A DNA stretch of 64,000 bases from CAZOZZ01 sp965262425 (GCA_965262425.1 OZ253536.1:992001-1056000), one strand, 5' to 3'. Positions 45,675 through 55,489 are shown, counted from the first letter of the stretch. Made by a program: numbers and translations. Notes: generated by a model not told the origin, from the letters alone.

Positions 45675-46721
45675 CTTGCTTATCCGGTTGTTTCAGCAAG
45701 CCACCATATGTAGTGTAGGGGTGTGGCACGCCCTCCGTTTCCCAAGAATATGCGCGAGTTCCAACGGCAATTCGCAACCGAGGAGGCATGTCAAGACTAC
45801 TTGGCGGTATGTCGCTGGACGAACGGCTTCACATGTCCCCGCTGCGGACACGGGCGGGCGTATCGGATACTGCGACATCGACGGTGGCAATGCGTTGGGT
45901 GCCGATACCAGGTTTCGTTGACGGCCGGCACGATTCTCCACAACACAAGGACGCCACTAACGGTCTGGTTCTGGGCGGCCTATCTGATGGTCACCGATAA
46001 ACGGGGCATTTCGGCTCTTCTGCTCCAACGACAAATGGGGCTGCGTCGGTACGAGACCGCGTGGATGCTGTTGCACAAGCTGAGACGGGCGATGGTTAAC
46101 GCGACGCGAGAGCCGTTGCATGGCGAGGTGGAGATCGACGACACCTGGATCGGCGGATCCCAATCCGGCCTCCGGGGCAGTCGTCAGCTCAAGGGGCGAA
46201 AGGCCGCCATTGTGCTGGTGGCCGTTGAAAAACGGGGCCGTATCTCGGGTCGTGTCCGGATGGCCGTCGTCCGGAACTTCAAGAAAAAGACGATGATCGA
46301 TTTCGTCAAACAAAACATCGCACCGGGATCCACTGTTTACACCGACGGCCTGCAAGGCTTCGAGGGCATTCCGAAAGCAGGCGTTCGGCACATTCCCCAT
46401 CTTCAACCTCTCCGGACCGACCTGCGCAAAGGCGTGCCCTCGGTGGTGCCACTTGCGGACCGCGCGATCGGAAACCTGAAGCAATGGCTGATCGGTACCT
46501 ACCATGGGGTCAGTAACCCACAGCTTCACATCTACCTGGATGAGTTCGTGTTTCGGCACAATCGTCGGAGGAGTCCAATGGCCGCTTTTCAAACATTACT
46601 CGGCCTCGGTGCGGGACAGCCTCCAACTCCCTATCGACGGATTCAGGGCGCTCGGAACATCGCGAATGATGTTGGCTAATCGCAACATGTTGGGGTCTGC
46701 TGAAACAACCGGATAAGCAAG
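45675..46721 (+). mobile_element. IS1595-family element
   Basis: 1047 bases. Inverted ends CTTGCTTATCCGGTTGTTTC and mirror; 8-base duplication AGACAGCT (45667-45674 and 46722-46729), which is what the family makes. The right duplication runs into the CTAG flank of the IS1380 element. Confidence 0.94.
45723..46679 (+). CDS. IS1595-family transposase
   Basis: 318 residues from GTG 45723. Zinc ribbon FTCPRCGHGRAYRI with QCVGC, then a DDE-type domain: VEIDDTWIGGSQSGLRG, TVYTDGLQGFEGI and HNRRRSPMAAF. Full length for this family. Confidence 0.94.
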   Translation: MARPPFPKNMREFQRQFATEEACQDYLAVCRWTNGFTCPRCGHGRAYRILRHRRWQCVGCRYQVSLTAGTILHNTRTPLTVWFWAAYLMVTDKRGISALLLQRQMGLRRYETAWMLLHKLRRAMVNATREPLHGEVEIDDTWIGGSQSGLRGSRQLKGRKAAIVLVAVEKRGRISGRVRMAVVRNFKKKTMIDFVKQNIAPGSTVYTDGLQGFEGIPKAGVRHIPHLQPLRTDLRKGVPSVVPLADRAIGNLKQWLIGTYHGVSNPQLHIYLDEFVFRHNRRRSPMAAFQTLLGLGAGQPPTPYRRIQGARNIANDVG

Positions 46722-46731
46722 AGACAGCTAG

Positions 46732-48481
46732 CCCGCATTTCTCATGAATGGTGCCCAAGACTGCATTTAGGAGAAGGAAAAGGCGTCGGAAGCTGGTTGG
46801 CGGGAGCAAAGATGCCGACTGAGCTGAGAAAGTGGGCCTGGATGACGGGTGTTGCAGGGAATGGTGAGGTGAAATCGGATTACAGAGACAGCTATCCCGA
46901 CCAAAGACGGGAAGGTTGGGATGTCTGAGAAGAAGTGATTAACAGCGCAGAGGGATTTGTTGAAGGTTCGCGTAAATCTGAGCGAACACCGTAGCGTAGG
47001 GGTAGCCTCCAGCCATCCGAATCCAGACTCGACGCACCGTGACATGGATCTGGGCTGCGATCTTGAGCAGATTCAGGCGAATCGTGGTGCACTGCGCCCG
47101 CGCGAATTCGGTACCCTGCAAGCCGAGCCGTCGCAAGGCCTGCATCAGCATGTACGCCACCGATGAAAGGTAGAGTCGGAGTTGATTGGCGCGCATGGTG
47201 GCCGTGCTGGTCCGATCGGCGAACAATCCGAGTTGTTGCTCTTTGATCCGGTTTTCCATGTCTCCCCGTGCACAGTAGGTCTGTTCATAGATGTGCCTTG
47301 GGGATGTTCGTCCTTTCGGTAACGAGGTAACGATAAACCGGGGATTGGCGCCCTTGGCCAGATGTTCGGCCTTACCAATGATGCGTCGCTCACGAGTCCA
47401 GCTGTCTCGGGTCTGATACAGAAACGTCTTAAAGACGCGCGCCGGCTTTCCGGTCCTGTCGAACCGCTTTTTTGCCGTCGCCATCGGAGTTTCAATCGCG
47501 GCTAGCAGCCGATTGTTCTTCGCCAGTCCGATCACGTAATCGACACGGTGTTGGGCCTCGCACCAGGTCAGGATCTCATCGCGGCAGAAACCCGAGTCCC
47601 CCCGAATCACGATCTGGACTCTGGGCCACTTCTGCCGAATCTGTCCCACGATCCGTTCCAGTTCCTTTACCGATCCGTCCGCACCATCGATGTCGGAGCG
47701 TCGTAGCCGGGAACACAACACGAACTCCCCACAGAAAATATAAAGCGGCAGATAACAATGGTGCCTGTAGTAGCCGTGAAAGAAGCGACCCTCCTGATTC
47801 CCGTGTATCAGATCGTCGGTCGCATCCAGATCCAGAATGATCTGCCGCGGTGCCCGCCGATGGGCCTGGAGGAACACGTCCACCATCAGCCGATCTATCG
47901 CCGCTTCGTCCCGGCCGATCTTCTTGGTCGGGTGCTTTGCCGCACCCTCGGTCGACAGTTCCAGTCGGTTCAACGTGCTCTTGCCCGCCAGGGCCTTACC
48001 TCGATCTCGAGCTTGTTTCCGTGTCCGGCCCTTCGGATCGGTCTCACCCACCATCACCGCCAGCACCGGATCCGATCGGAGTTGATCGTGGTCGTTCAGA
48101 TCTTCATAGCCCAAACACAATCCGTACACCCGTTGCGACACCAGTTGTTCGATCCCGTGTTCCACAAATCGCGTGTCCCGATAATCCCGGAAACATTCGG
48201 CAAACTGTTTCAGGATCCCGGTCCGTTTTTCCGTTTCTCGTAGCAGCAAACCGCCCGCGTCCGTGCTGATGTCTCCCCCGTCGAATTGCCCCCGGACTTC
48301 CCGTGTACCTAATGCGTGATATTGAATCGTTTCTGTTTTACACTCTGTCATGACAAAGGCCGCCTCCGTCTTGGCTTGAAAGTTTCTATTCAAAACCTTC
48401 TATGCCAGACAGGGCGGCCTTTTTCGGTCCTTTCCCTTCTTACTCGTTTCGATTTATTTCAAATCTCTTGAGAAATGCGGG
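46732..48481 (-). mobile_element. IS1380-family element
   Basis: 1750 bases between inverted ends CCCGCATTTCTCA and TGAGAAATGCGGG. CTAG flanks both sides (46728-46731 and 48482-48485), a 4-base duplication as expected. Its left edge sits directly beside the IS1595 element. Confidence 0.9.
46939..48351 (-). CDS. IS1380-family transposase
   Basis: 470 residues from the Met at 48351 (MTECKTETIQYHALG); an upstream ATG at 48393 would add 14. DDE domain: IILDLDATDDLIHGNQEG, VQIVIRGDSGFCRDE and QTYCARGDMENRIKEQQLG with the Glu. The 210 bases between stop and element end are non-coding. Confidence 0.92.
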   Translation of the reverse strand: MTECKTETIQYHALGTREVRGQFDGGDISTDAGGLLLRETEKRTGILKQFAECFRDYRDTRFVEHGIEQLVSQRVYGLCLGYEDLNDHDQLRSDPVLAVMVGETDPKGRTRKQARDRGKALAGKSTLNRLELSTEGAAKHPTKKIGRDEAAIDRLMVDVFLQAHRRAPRQIILDLDATDDLIHGNQEGRFFHGYYRHHCYLPLYIFCGEFVLCSRLRRSDIDGADGSVKELERIVGQIRQKWPRVQIVIRGDSGFCRDEILTWCEAQHRVDYVIGLAKNNRLLAAIETPMATAKKRFDRTGKPARVFKTFLYQTRDSWTRERRIIGKAEHLAKGANPRFIVTSLPKGRTSPRHIYEQTYCARGDMENRIKEQQLGLFADRTSTATMRANQLRLYLSSVAYMLMQALRRLGLQGTEFARAQCTTIRLNLLKIAAQIHVTVRRVWIRMAGGYPYATVFAQIYANLQQIPLRC

Positions 48482-48657
48482 CTAGGATTTAGGGAACCAC
48501 CGAGGCCGTCCGGCCTGATTGACAAGATACGTGCGCCTGCTCACTTCGAAACAGCACCGAATTGCAACTGACGCCAATTCGAGCAGAAGGTCGATTCCCA
48601 GCAGGCCAATGGAGGAGCGCTTCGTTTCGCAGCATATCAAAATGAGAAAAATAACTT
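48482..48657. other. Upstream region of the head-group cluster
   Basis: No gene. Ahead of the first codon the DNA turns AT-rich. There is no clear ribosome binding site, and the TTGACA-like box near 48520 has no partner at good spacing. Confidence 0.35.
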
Positions 48658-49596
48658 ATGATGAAGAATAAGACGAGAGAACCGTTGACCTCAGGGCCGA
48701 TAGCTGGCTCCAGCTCATGCAAATCCGAACGTGTAACCCATGCGCTGATACTGGCCGCGGGCACGGGTTCCCGCTTGCGGCCGCTGACCCTTGATGCACC
48801 CAAGTGCCTCACTGAGGTGGGCGGCAAACCCATCCTTGGCAGACAGATCGACAGCTTGCGTACTCAAGGTATTCGAAACCTCGTGATGGTGACGGGTTTC
48901 GAGGATGGTCAGATACGCCGGTATCTGGACCGTCATGCGGCCGATATGCAGGTCGACTACGTTTTCAATCCGCTATATGCGACGACCAACAATATTTACT
49001 CGCTTTGGCTGGCGAAGCACCTGATTGACGGACCTTTCATGCTTCTGGAAAGCGATTTGGTTTTTGAAACGTCGATGTTGGACGACATGCTGCAACCCGA
49101 TACGGTTGCCGTTTCCAATATTCTGCCCTGGATGAACGGTACAACCGTGGAACTCGACGCAAACGGCGCCGTGACTTCGTTCAACCTGTCGCACGGCAGC
49201 GATGATGTGCCGCGTTACAAGACAGTCAACATCTACACCTTTTCAGCCCAGAACTGGAAAGCAACGGCCTCACGATTGGATCAGTATATTTCCGCGGGTC
49301 GGACCAACGATTATTATGAAGCCGTATTTGCCGAGATGATTCCTGAGGGCACGGTTCGTTTTGAAGCAGTCTTTTTCGATGAAAATAAATGGTATGAGAT
49401 TGACACGGTCAATGACTTGAGCGCGGCGGACACGCTGTTTCATCACGTGCCACGCTTCGTCGCGAAAGATGAGCACTTTCTACGCGTTAGCACGGCTGAG
49501 TCAATGAAAAAGCGGGGCAAGGATACAACCGTAATCGCAAAGATTGCGACAGCATCATCAGGCGTTGCCGCGGCTATGGGCCACCCAGACGGATAA
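48658..49596 (+). CDS. LicC/PntC-like cytidylyltransferase
   Basis: 312 residues. Nucleotidyltransferase of the phosphocholine/aminophosphonate type. The nucleotide loop is LAAGTGSRLRPLTLDAPKCL (32-51), followed by VGGKPILGRQID and the marker stretch YATTNNIYSLWLAKH that is typical of LicC-like enzymes. Metal sites are LLESDLVFE and KWYEIDTVNDL. It probably makes CDP-choline, CDP-ethanolamine or CMP-aminoethylphosphonate. The last residue codon shares its stop with the start of the PLP gene (TAATG). No ribosome binding site is clear, and the first 27 residues look non-family. Confidence 0.85.
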   Translation: MMKNKTREPLTSGPIAGSSSCKSERVTHALILAAGTGSRLRPLTLDAPKCLTEVGGKPILGRQIDSLRTQGIRNLVMVTGFEDGQIRRYLDRHAADMQVDYVFNPLYATTNNIYSLWLAKHLIDGPFMLLESDLVFETSMLDDMLQPDTVAVSNILPWMNGTTVELDANGAVTSFNLSHGSDDVPRYKTVNIYTFSAQNWKATASRLDQYISAGRTNDYYEAVFAEMIPEGTVRFEAVFFDENKWYEIDTVNDLSAADTLFHHVPRFVAKDEHFLRVSTAESMKKRGKDTTVIAKIATASSGVAAAMGHPDG

Positions 49597-50696
49597 TGTC
49601 AGACCCGGAGTTTTCTGCCAGAGAACAGCAGTTTGAGATGATAGCCGCCCAACATGGCGGCTATTGGCAACATGGGTTTATTGATCACGCGTACCTTTAT
49701 AACCTCTATTTTCCGCCACCTCGTTTTTTCGCGCAGATCACCAGCCAGGTCCGTCAATTAGTTCTTAATTACCCAGTTGCACAACGTGTACTGGCCGGGA
49801 TGGTGGGGGACCTCATCGGCCAGGCGCCGGAAAAGATCGCTGTTGGTAATGGCGCGGCGGAACTTATCAAAATCGTTTCCGGTCACATTGCCAACACCCT
49901 GATTGTGCCTGTTCCGTCATTCAACGAATACGCCAACGCGGCCCCCACGGGAAAAGTGGTTGAATTTGCACTCGAGACCCCATCCTTCAAGCTGGACGTG
50001 GACAAATTTTCTGATTCGGCGGCGCGCTCGAAGGCAGATATCGCCGTTGTCGTAACGCCCAACAATCCAACTTCGCTGCTCGTGCCAAAACCCGATCTTA
50101 TTCGTTTATTGGAGAAACTGGCCAAACAGAACTGCATGCTGATTGTCGACGAGTCTTTCATCGATTTTGTCGGGGACCGAGATTCTGCGACGTTAGAGTC
50201 GGATATCGAACGATACCCCAACCTCGCGATCTTCAAGAGTATGAGTAAAGCCTATGGTATCTGCGGTTTGCGGATCGGCTACCTGCTTACTGCCAACCTC
50301 TCGTTTGCGGACAAAGTTCGTCAGGGTCTGTCCATTTGGAATCTCAATGGATTTGCCGAATCCTTCCTGCGCCATGCACCGCAATACCGTGACGAGTTCA
50401 AGGTGAGTTGTGCCAGGGTGCAAGCTGACAGAAATCAGTTCTATCAGGATCTGTGCACAATCAAGGGTTTGACTGTCTATCCGCCGGATGCCAACTTTAT
50501 CTTCTGCCGTCTTCCAGATCATGCGCCTACCGGCCCTGAAGTTACCCGGCGGCTATTTGTCGAACACAACATGTATATCAAACACTGTGATGGCAAGACC
50601 ATGTGCCAGGCAAACCGGTACCTGCGCATCGCCAGTCGCACTCAGGATGAGAATGGCAATCTGGTGAAGGCTTTAGGCAAAGTCCTGGCAACTTGA
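49596..50696 (+). CDS. PLP enzyme, HisC/CobD-like aminotransferase or decarboxylase
   Basis: 366 residues, fold type I. Expected PLP contacts: N157 in VTPNNPTS, D185 in MLIVDESFID, and Lys218 in FKSMSKAYGICGLRIGYL, which holds PLP. Homologues include HisC and the threonine-phosphate decarboxylase CobD; the pairing with a LicC-like enzyme recalls PntC, in which a nucleotidyltransferase is fused to an aminophosphonate transaminase. Probable role: to make an amino-alcohol phosphate or amino phosphonate for activation. Translation is coupled to the previous gene. Confidence 0.85.
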   Translation: MSDPEFSAREQQFEMIAAQHGGYWQHGFIDHAYLYNLYFPPPRFFAQITSQVRQLVLNYPVAQRVLAGMVGDLIGQAPEKIAVGNGAAELIKIVSGHIANTLIVPVPSFNEYANAAPTGKVVEFALETPSFKLDVDKFSDSAARSKADIAVVVTPNNPTSLLVPKPDLIRLLEKLAKQNCMLIVDESFIDFVGDRDSATLESDIERYPNLAIFKSMSKAYGICGLRIGYLLTANLSFADKVRQGLSIWNLNGFAESFLRHAPQYRDEFKVSCARVQADRNQFYQDLCTIKGLTVYPPDANFIFCRLPDHAPTGPEVTRRLFVEHNMYIKHCDGKTMCQANRYLRIASRTQDENGNLVKALGKVLAT

Positions 50697-50742
50697 ATGC
50701 CTTGGGGGCGATAGGGCCAGATTCTCTTTTGACGAGGTTCTT

Positions 50743-51420
50743 ATGACTAAGACCACGACGCCTGACGGAATTCACTTGTTCAGAGAAACAGGTTTTTTCG
50801 ACGAGACGGCGGCGGCATTAACGCACTTGAGAGATGCTGACGAGATTCTGTTTTCTGAAGGCGTGGACTATTGCGTCATGTTTGGTACGCTCCTCGGCCT
50901 GTTACGGCATGACGGTTTGATTCCATGGGATGACGACCTCGACATCATTGTTTTTGATATCGATCAATTCGAGAATAAATGCAGGCGTCAATTTGAAGAG
51001 AGGGGATATGTCGTCTTTGACGATGTGCGTACCCTGGAAGGTACGGAAAAGAGATGTGGCTACCGAATCCACTCCGAGTCGGGGCTTCCCATCCCGGGAC
51101 AGTCATGGAAATTTCCCTGGCTGGGTGTCTGGGAGCCGGACTTCAACGACCATACGATGACCTTGCCTCCTGAAACATTCACGTATTCGCGTGAGGATTT
51201 CTTCCCTTTGCACCGCCGTGCTTTTCTGGATTTTTCTGTGAACGTGCCGCGGCGGCCCACTCAAATACTGAAACAGTATTACGGCACTGAGTGCATGGAG
51301 TTCTGTGTGCTCCACAATCTGGATCATCGGCAATACAAGCCAACCGGATTTCCCACGACCCGATTTCCATTGGCGGACGTCCTCGCCTATTTGCAGGAGA
51401 ACCCCAAGAAATTGCCTTAG
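50743..51420 (+). CDS. licD: LicD-family phosphotransferase
   Basis: 225 residues. The LicD catalytic box is GTLLGLLRHDGLIPWDDDLD (48-67). Family members transfer phosphocholine or similar groups from a CDP carrier to glycans or teichoic acids. Here the donor is inferred to be the product of the LicC-like enzyme. It starts 46 bases after the PLP gene. Confidence 0.87.
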   Translation: MTKTTTPDGIHLFRETGFFDETAAALTHLRDADEILFSEGVDYCVMFGTLLGLLRHDGLIPWDDDLDIIVFDIDQFENKCRRQFEERGYVVFDDVRTLEGTEKRCGYRIHSESGLPIPGQSWKFPWLGVWEPDFNDHTMTLPPETFTYSREDFFPLHRRAFLDFSVNVPRRPTQILKQYYGTECMEFCVLHNLDHRQYKPTGFPTTRFPLADVLAYLQENPKKLP

Positions 51421-51748
51421 GGTGTGGAGCCGGCACGCGTCAGAAGTGTGTTTCCCTTCACGAAAAGGTGGAGCCACACCATGCATCCTCATCCGGGAGA
51501 CTTCTAAGCCCCTGGTTGACGCTAAAGCTAAAACCAACATCGATACCCTGAAACGGGATGCCGCGTATCCGAACCTCGGAAAAAGAGCGAGCGATGGCGG
51601 TTACTGTTATCTGTTTCAGCGCCGAATTTCGCCCTACATCACAATATTCTGCGTACGCAAAGGGATCAGCGCCAATATTGCGACGGGAATTGACCTGGTG
51701 CTGGCTCTGATGGCGGCGTGGAGCTTATCTCAAGGCTTTTATCTTTCA

Positions 51749-52065
51749 GGGTCTTCCGCAGAATTTGTGGGTAAAACCGTCTTCCATCGCCGCTTGAGGA
51801 GACCACGGTGCTCGCCAAGCCTCAAGGCTTCCCTCGCAAGCTCGGCGGCTGCGCCGGCCTTGACCCTCGGCTGCGCTCCGCGGTGTCGGCTGGTGTGGGC
51901 GATGGGGAACGGGGCCTCCGGCGGGGGCTCCGGGCACCGGGTGTAGGCGTCCGACCGAAGTGGGTACTGGAATATTCGCCGTCGAACAAAAGAATAAGGT
52001 GCTTTGTTTCAATTACTTATGTGCGCACAGGCCTTTGGACTGCCCACAAATTCTGCGGAGGAGGC
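51749..52065. mobile_element. MITE-A copy 4, in CDP-alcohol phosphotransferase gene
   Basis: 317 bases with duplication ATCTTTCA (51741-51748 and 52066-52073). Removing the element and one copy gives the frame QGFYLS-GVILIQLFGLW. Belongs to the subgroup with GGTGCTTTG in its interior (copies 4, 5, 6). Confidence 0.95.
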
Positions 52066-52581
52066 ATCTTTCAGGCGTGATCCTGATTCAGCTTTTTGGT
52101 TTGTGGTCGTGTGTGGATGGAGAAATTGCAAGGGTGACAAGGTCGTCAAGTCAGCTCGGCGATTTTTATGACACGATGACGGACCGGTCGGCGGAGTTTA
52201 TTATTTTTGCCGGCATGTGTTATTCAATGCCGCCTGATTCGGTCGCCACTTCCTGGGGGGTCATTTTCTTTTATTACATCGGCATGGTCTTCCTCATCAC
52301 AGCTTCTTCCGAAAAGTTCCGTTCTGTTTATCACAAGAATTACCCAAAAAACGAACTCGAAGGCGCGTTCAATTGGCTGTGTGCCGGGAGCTGCGTATTC
52401 CGGACGATCGTGATCACTGATTCCGATTTAACGTGATCACCGATTCCGGGATCATGATCAGTGATTCCGGGATCATGATCAGTGATTCCGGGCATCATGA
52501 TCACCGATTCCGGCGATCATGATCACCCGTCGGTAGCGAAGTTTAGACCTGTTAGGTTCTTCCTTGAAAAAGGAGAACTTG

Positions 52582-54267
52582 ATGGGAACAAGACGGCTAT
52601 CGATGAGACAGTTACGCGAGATTCTACGACTCAAACACGAACAGAAACTCAGCCACCGGGCCATCGCCCGAGCCTGCCGAGTGGGAGTAGGGACGGTTTC
52701 GGAGTACGTCCGACGGGCGGCACGTGCAGGGTTGGAATGGCCGCTGCCTGAGGAACTGGACGAGGCCGCGCTTGAAGCGCGGCTGTTTTCCAGCGCGGGA
52801 CCGGGCTCCCGGGAACGGGTGGTTCCAGATGTCGAGCGGATCCACCAGGAGTTGAAGCGTGTTGGAGTCACCCTCCACCTGCTCTGGGAAGAGTACCGGG
52901 AAGCGAATCCAAAGGGATATGCCTACAGCCAGTTCTGTGTGATCTACGGGCGGTGGGCCCAGAAACTGAAGCCCTCGATGCGGCAGGTGCACCGCGCCGG
53001 CGAGAAGACCTTCATCGACTTTTCCGGCAAACGGCCAGAACTGACGGATCCGCGGACGGGCACAACTAAACCAGTCGAGTTGTTCGTGGCCGCGCTGGGC
53101 GCCAGCGGTTATACCTACGCCGAAGCGACACCGAGCCAGAAACTCGCCGACTGGATCGGCGTACATATTCGCATGGTGGAGTTCTTCGGCGGATCGAGCC
53201 GGATCTGGGTTCCCGATCAACTCAAGAGTGCCATTACCCTGTCCTGCCGCTACGAAGCAGGAGTGAATCGCACCTACCAGGATGAGGCAGAACATTACGG
53301 CGCCGTTGTCATTCCGGCCCGGCCTCGGAAACCCAAAGACAAAGCAAAAATCGAAGCCACGGTCCTTCTGGCACAGCGTTGGCTCCTGGCCAGAATCCGG
53401 AATCACACGTTCTTCAGTCTGGCGGACTTGAACGGGGCGATTCGAAAGTTGCTGTTGGAACTGAACCAGCGGCCGATACAGAAGCTTCGCGTGTCCCGCC
53501 TGGAACTCTACGAAAGGCTGGATCGACCGGCCCTACAGCCACTACCGACCGATCGGTATGAACAGGCCGAGTGGAAGGGCTGTCGTGCCAATATCGACTA
53601 CCACGTGACCGTGGATCACCATCCCTACAGCGTGCCCTACCAGTTGATCCAGGAAACCCTGGAAGCGCGTTACACCGCCTCGATTGTCGAGGTCTACCAC
53701 AAAGGCCGGCGCGTCGCCTCTCATCCTCGCCGCTACGATCACCAACCGTCGACTCTGTCGGAACATATGCCCAGTTCCCATCGAGCCCATGCGGCATGGA
53801 CACCATCCCGGCTGATCCGTTGGGCGGAGAAAACCGGCTCTCAGACCGGCCGACTGGCCGAGGAGATGATAAAACGGTGGCCCCATCCTGAGCAGGGGTA
53901 CCGCTCCTGCCTGGGATTGATGAGCCTGGGACGCCGCTACGGCGCCCAGCGGCTCGAAGCCGCCAGTGCCCGAGCACTTCGCTTACAGTCCTATAGCTAC
54001 CGAACCGTCAAAAACATCCTGTCCTCGGCCCAGGACCGTTTGCCGTTCGAGGATTCCGAAACCCTACCCACGCCCCATCACGACAACATTCGCGGCGCCG
54101 CCTATTATGCGGAGCCAGAGGAGAGCACACATGCTAATGGAACAAACCCTGGAGAAGATGAACCAGATGAAGCTATCGGCCATGGTCGAAGCCCTCGAGC
54201 AGCAACGCCGCTCGAATCAGTACACGGATCTGAGTTTCGAGGAGCGTCTGGGCCTTCTAGTGGATGA
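52582..54267 (+). CDS. istA: IS21 transposase IstA (copy 2)
   Basis: 561 residues from ATG 52582. Identical to copy 1 except Ile for Met in NQRPIQKL. DDE core and helix-turn-helix as in copy 1. Confidence 0.95.
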   Translation: MGTRRLSMRQLREILRLKHEQKLSHRAIARACRVGVGTVSEYVRRAARAGLEWPLPEELDEAALEARLFSSAGPGSRERVVPDVERIHQELKRVGVTLHLLWEEYREANPKGYAYSQFCVIYGRWAQKLKPSMRQVHRAGEKTFIDFSGKRPELTDPRTGTTKPVELFVAALGASGYTYAEATPSQKLADWIGVHIRMVEFFGGSSRIWVPDQLKSAITLSCRYEAGVNRTYQDEAEHYGAVVIPARPRKPKDKAKIEATVLLAQRWLLARIRNHTFFSLADLNGAIRKLLLELNQRPIQKLRVSRLELYERLDRPALQPLPTDRYEQAEWKGCRANIDYHVTVDHHPYSVPYQLIQETLEARYTASIVEVYHKGRRVASHPRRYDHQPSTLSEHMPSSHRAHAAWTPSRLIRWAEKTGSQTGRLAEEMIKRWPHPEQGYRSCLGLMSLGRRYGAQRLEAASARALRLQSYSYRTVKNILSSAQDRLPFEDSETLPTPHHDNIRGAAYYAEPEESTHANGTNPGEDEPDEAIGHGRSPRAATPLESVHGSEFRGASGPSSG

Positions 54268-54892
54268 AGAATGGACGGCCCGGGAGCACCGTAAGCTCAC
54301 CCGGCGTCTGCGCGTGGCCAAGCTGCGCTACAGCTCTGCATCGCTGGAAAACGTCGACTTCAAACATCGTCGCAGTCTGGACCGTTCCCAAGTCCTCGCT
54401 CTGGGCTCCTGCGGGTGGATCCGGGACCGGCACAATCTGATCATTTCCGGTCCGACCGGCATCGGGAAAAGTTTTCTGGCTTCGGCTTTCGTCGAACGAG
54501 CCTGCCGGCGCGGTTTCAATGCCGCCTACGTCCGAATGCCCCGGCTCTTGCACCAACTGGCGGTCGGCCGTGGCGACGGCTCCTACGCTCGTGTTCTGGC
54601 ACGGCTGGCCAAGACCGATCTGCTGGCCATCGACGACTGGCTCCTGGCCCCGCTACGCGATGCCGAACGCCGGGACTTGATCGAAGTCGTCGAGGAACGG
54701 AGCGAACGCTCCGCCATCTTGATCGCCAGCCAGCTCCCGGTCGCCGACTGGCACGGCGTCATCGGCGACCCGAACCAGGCCGACGCCATCTGCGATCGCC
54801 TCCTCCACAACGCGCATCGCATCGAACTGAAGGGACGATCCATGAGACAAACCAAGGCTGCCCCGAAACCCTCTTCCAAGGAGCCGGCATGA
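54131..54892 (+). CDS. istB: IS21 helper ATPase IstB (copy 2)
   Basis: 253 residues from ATG 54131. Same Walker A (SGPTGIGKS) and B (LLAIDDW) motifs as copy 1; Arg replaces His in LEQQRRSNQY. 54893-55291 is non-coding element tail. Confidence 0.95.
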   Translation: MLMEQTLEKMNQMKLSAMVEALEQQRRSNQYTDLSFEERLGLLVDEEWTAREHRKLTRRLRVAKLRYSSASLENVDFKHRRSLDRSQVLALGSCGWIRDRHNLIISGPTGIGKSFLASAFVERACRRGFNAAYVRMPRLLHQLAVGRGDGSYARVLARLAKTDLLAIDDWLLAPLRDAERRDLIEVVEERSERSAILIASQLPVADWHGVIGDPNQADAICDRLLHNAHRIELKGRSMRQTKAAPKPSSKEPA

Positions 54893-55489
54893 ACCCCACC
54901 TGGCGACGAGGTAGTCCAACTCGGACTGGCGTCCGATCGTCGCGGATACGCGATCCTGGCGCGAAGGATTTTCAGGAATTCAGTAAGGACGGGACGAAGA
55001 ATGAGAAAGAACCTAAAAAACAAACCAGTGGCCTGTGGAAAATGATGGGCTATGGAAATCCACAAAAAACGTGGATTCCCACAGCCCTGGAAAAGCCTGC
55101 GGCTTTCCCACATTTACACACAGGCCCGGCGATGAATATCAAGATTATGGAAGCATTCAAAACAAGAATCGTGGACTTCGGGAGGTCTAAACTGAGATCC
55201 TAACCCTCACTTCGCTACGGCGGGTGATCACGATGCCCGGAATCACTGATCATGATCCCGGAACTGGTGATCACGATCAGCGGAATACGCAGGGAGCGAC
55301 ACACGCTTCCTGTATCTCTCACTGGGGATTCTCCTTTATGCTGCTATCGGCTATGCCGGGATCATCGAATGGCTGATAATGACGCTGTCTTTCTTGCTTG
55401 GAATCAATTTTTTGTTCAGGATGTGGAAGATGTCCACGCTGCCAATCGAAGAGAGCAAAGCCTGAACCTGAGTCCAAATTCCCCAACCA

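Larger units (their letters stand above)
52392..55291 (+). mobile_element. IS21-family element copy 2 (2900 bases)
   Basis: Same ends as copy 1, with duplication GGGAGC (52386-52391 and 55292-55297). It lacks one of the 22-base terminal units, GCATCGTGATCACTGATTCC, that copy 1 has. It interrupts the CDP-alcohol phosphotransferase gene after the codons for CAGS. Confidence 0.95.
51446..55465 (+). pseudogene. CDP-alcohol phosphotransferase, split by MITE-A and IS21
   Basis: Three pieces, 51446-51748, 52074-52391 and 55298-55465, join in one frame (262 residues) when MITE-A copy 4 and IS21 copy 2 are removed with one target copy each. The family box reads S-C-V-D-G-E-I-A-R, then G130, D134, D138. 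The first Asp of D-x2-D-G-x2-A-R is Ser113. Several hydrophobic segments follow (LALMAAW, WGVIFFYYIGMVFLI, LGILLYAAIGYAGIIEWLI). Such enzymes join a CDP-linked group to an alcohol such as diacylglycerol or inositol phosphate. The GTG start 51446 is tentative. Confidence 0.85.

Noticed and set aside
45675..46721. IS1595 as the mover of MITE-A, because both make 8-base duplications
   Set aside because: The terminal sequences (CTTGCTTATCC versus GGGTCTTCC) do not match.
21312..55465. A di-myo-inositol phosphate pathway combining ino1 with the CDP-alcohol enzyme and nucleotidyltransferase
   Set aside because: The genes are 26 kb apart, and the cluster contains LicD and a PLP enzyme, which fit amino-alcohol chemistry better. 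Kept only as an alternative.
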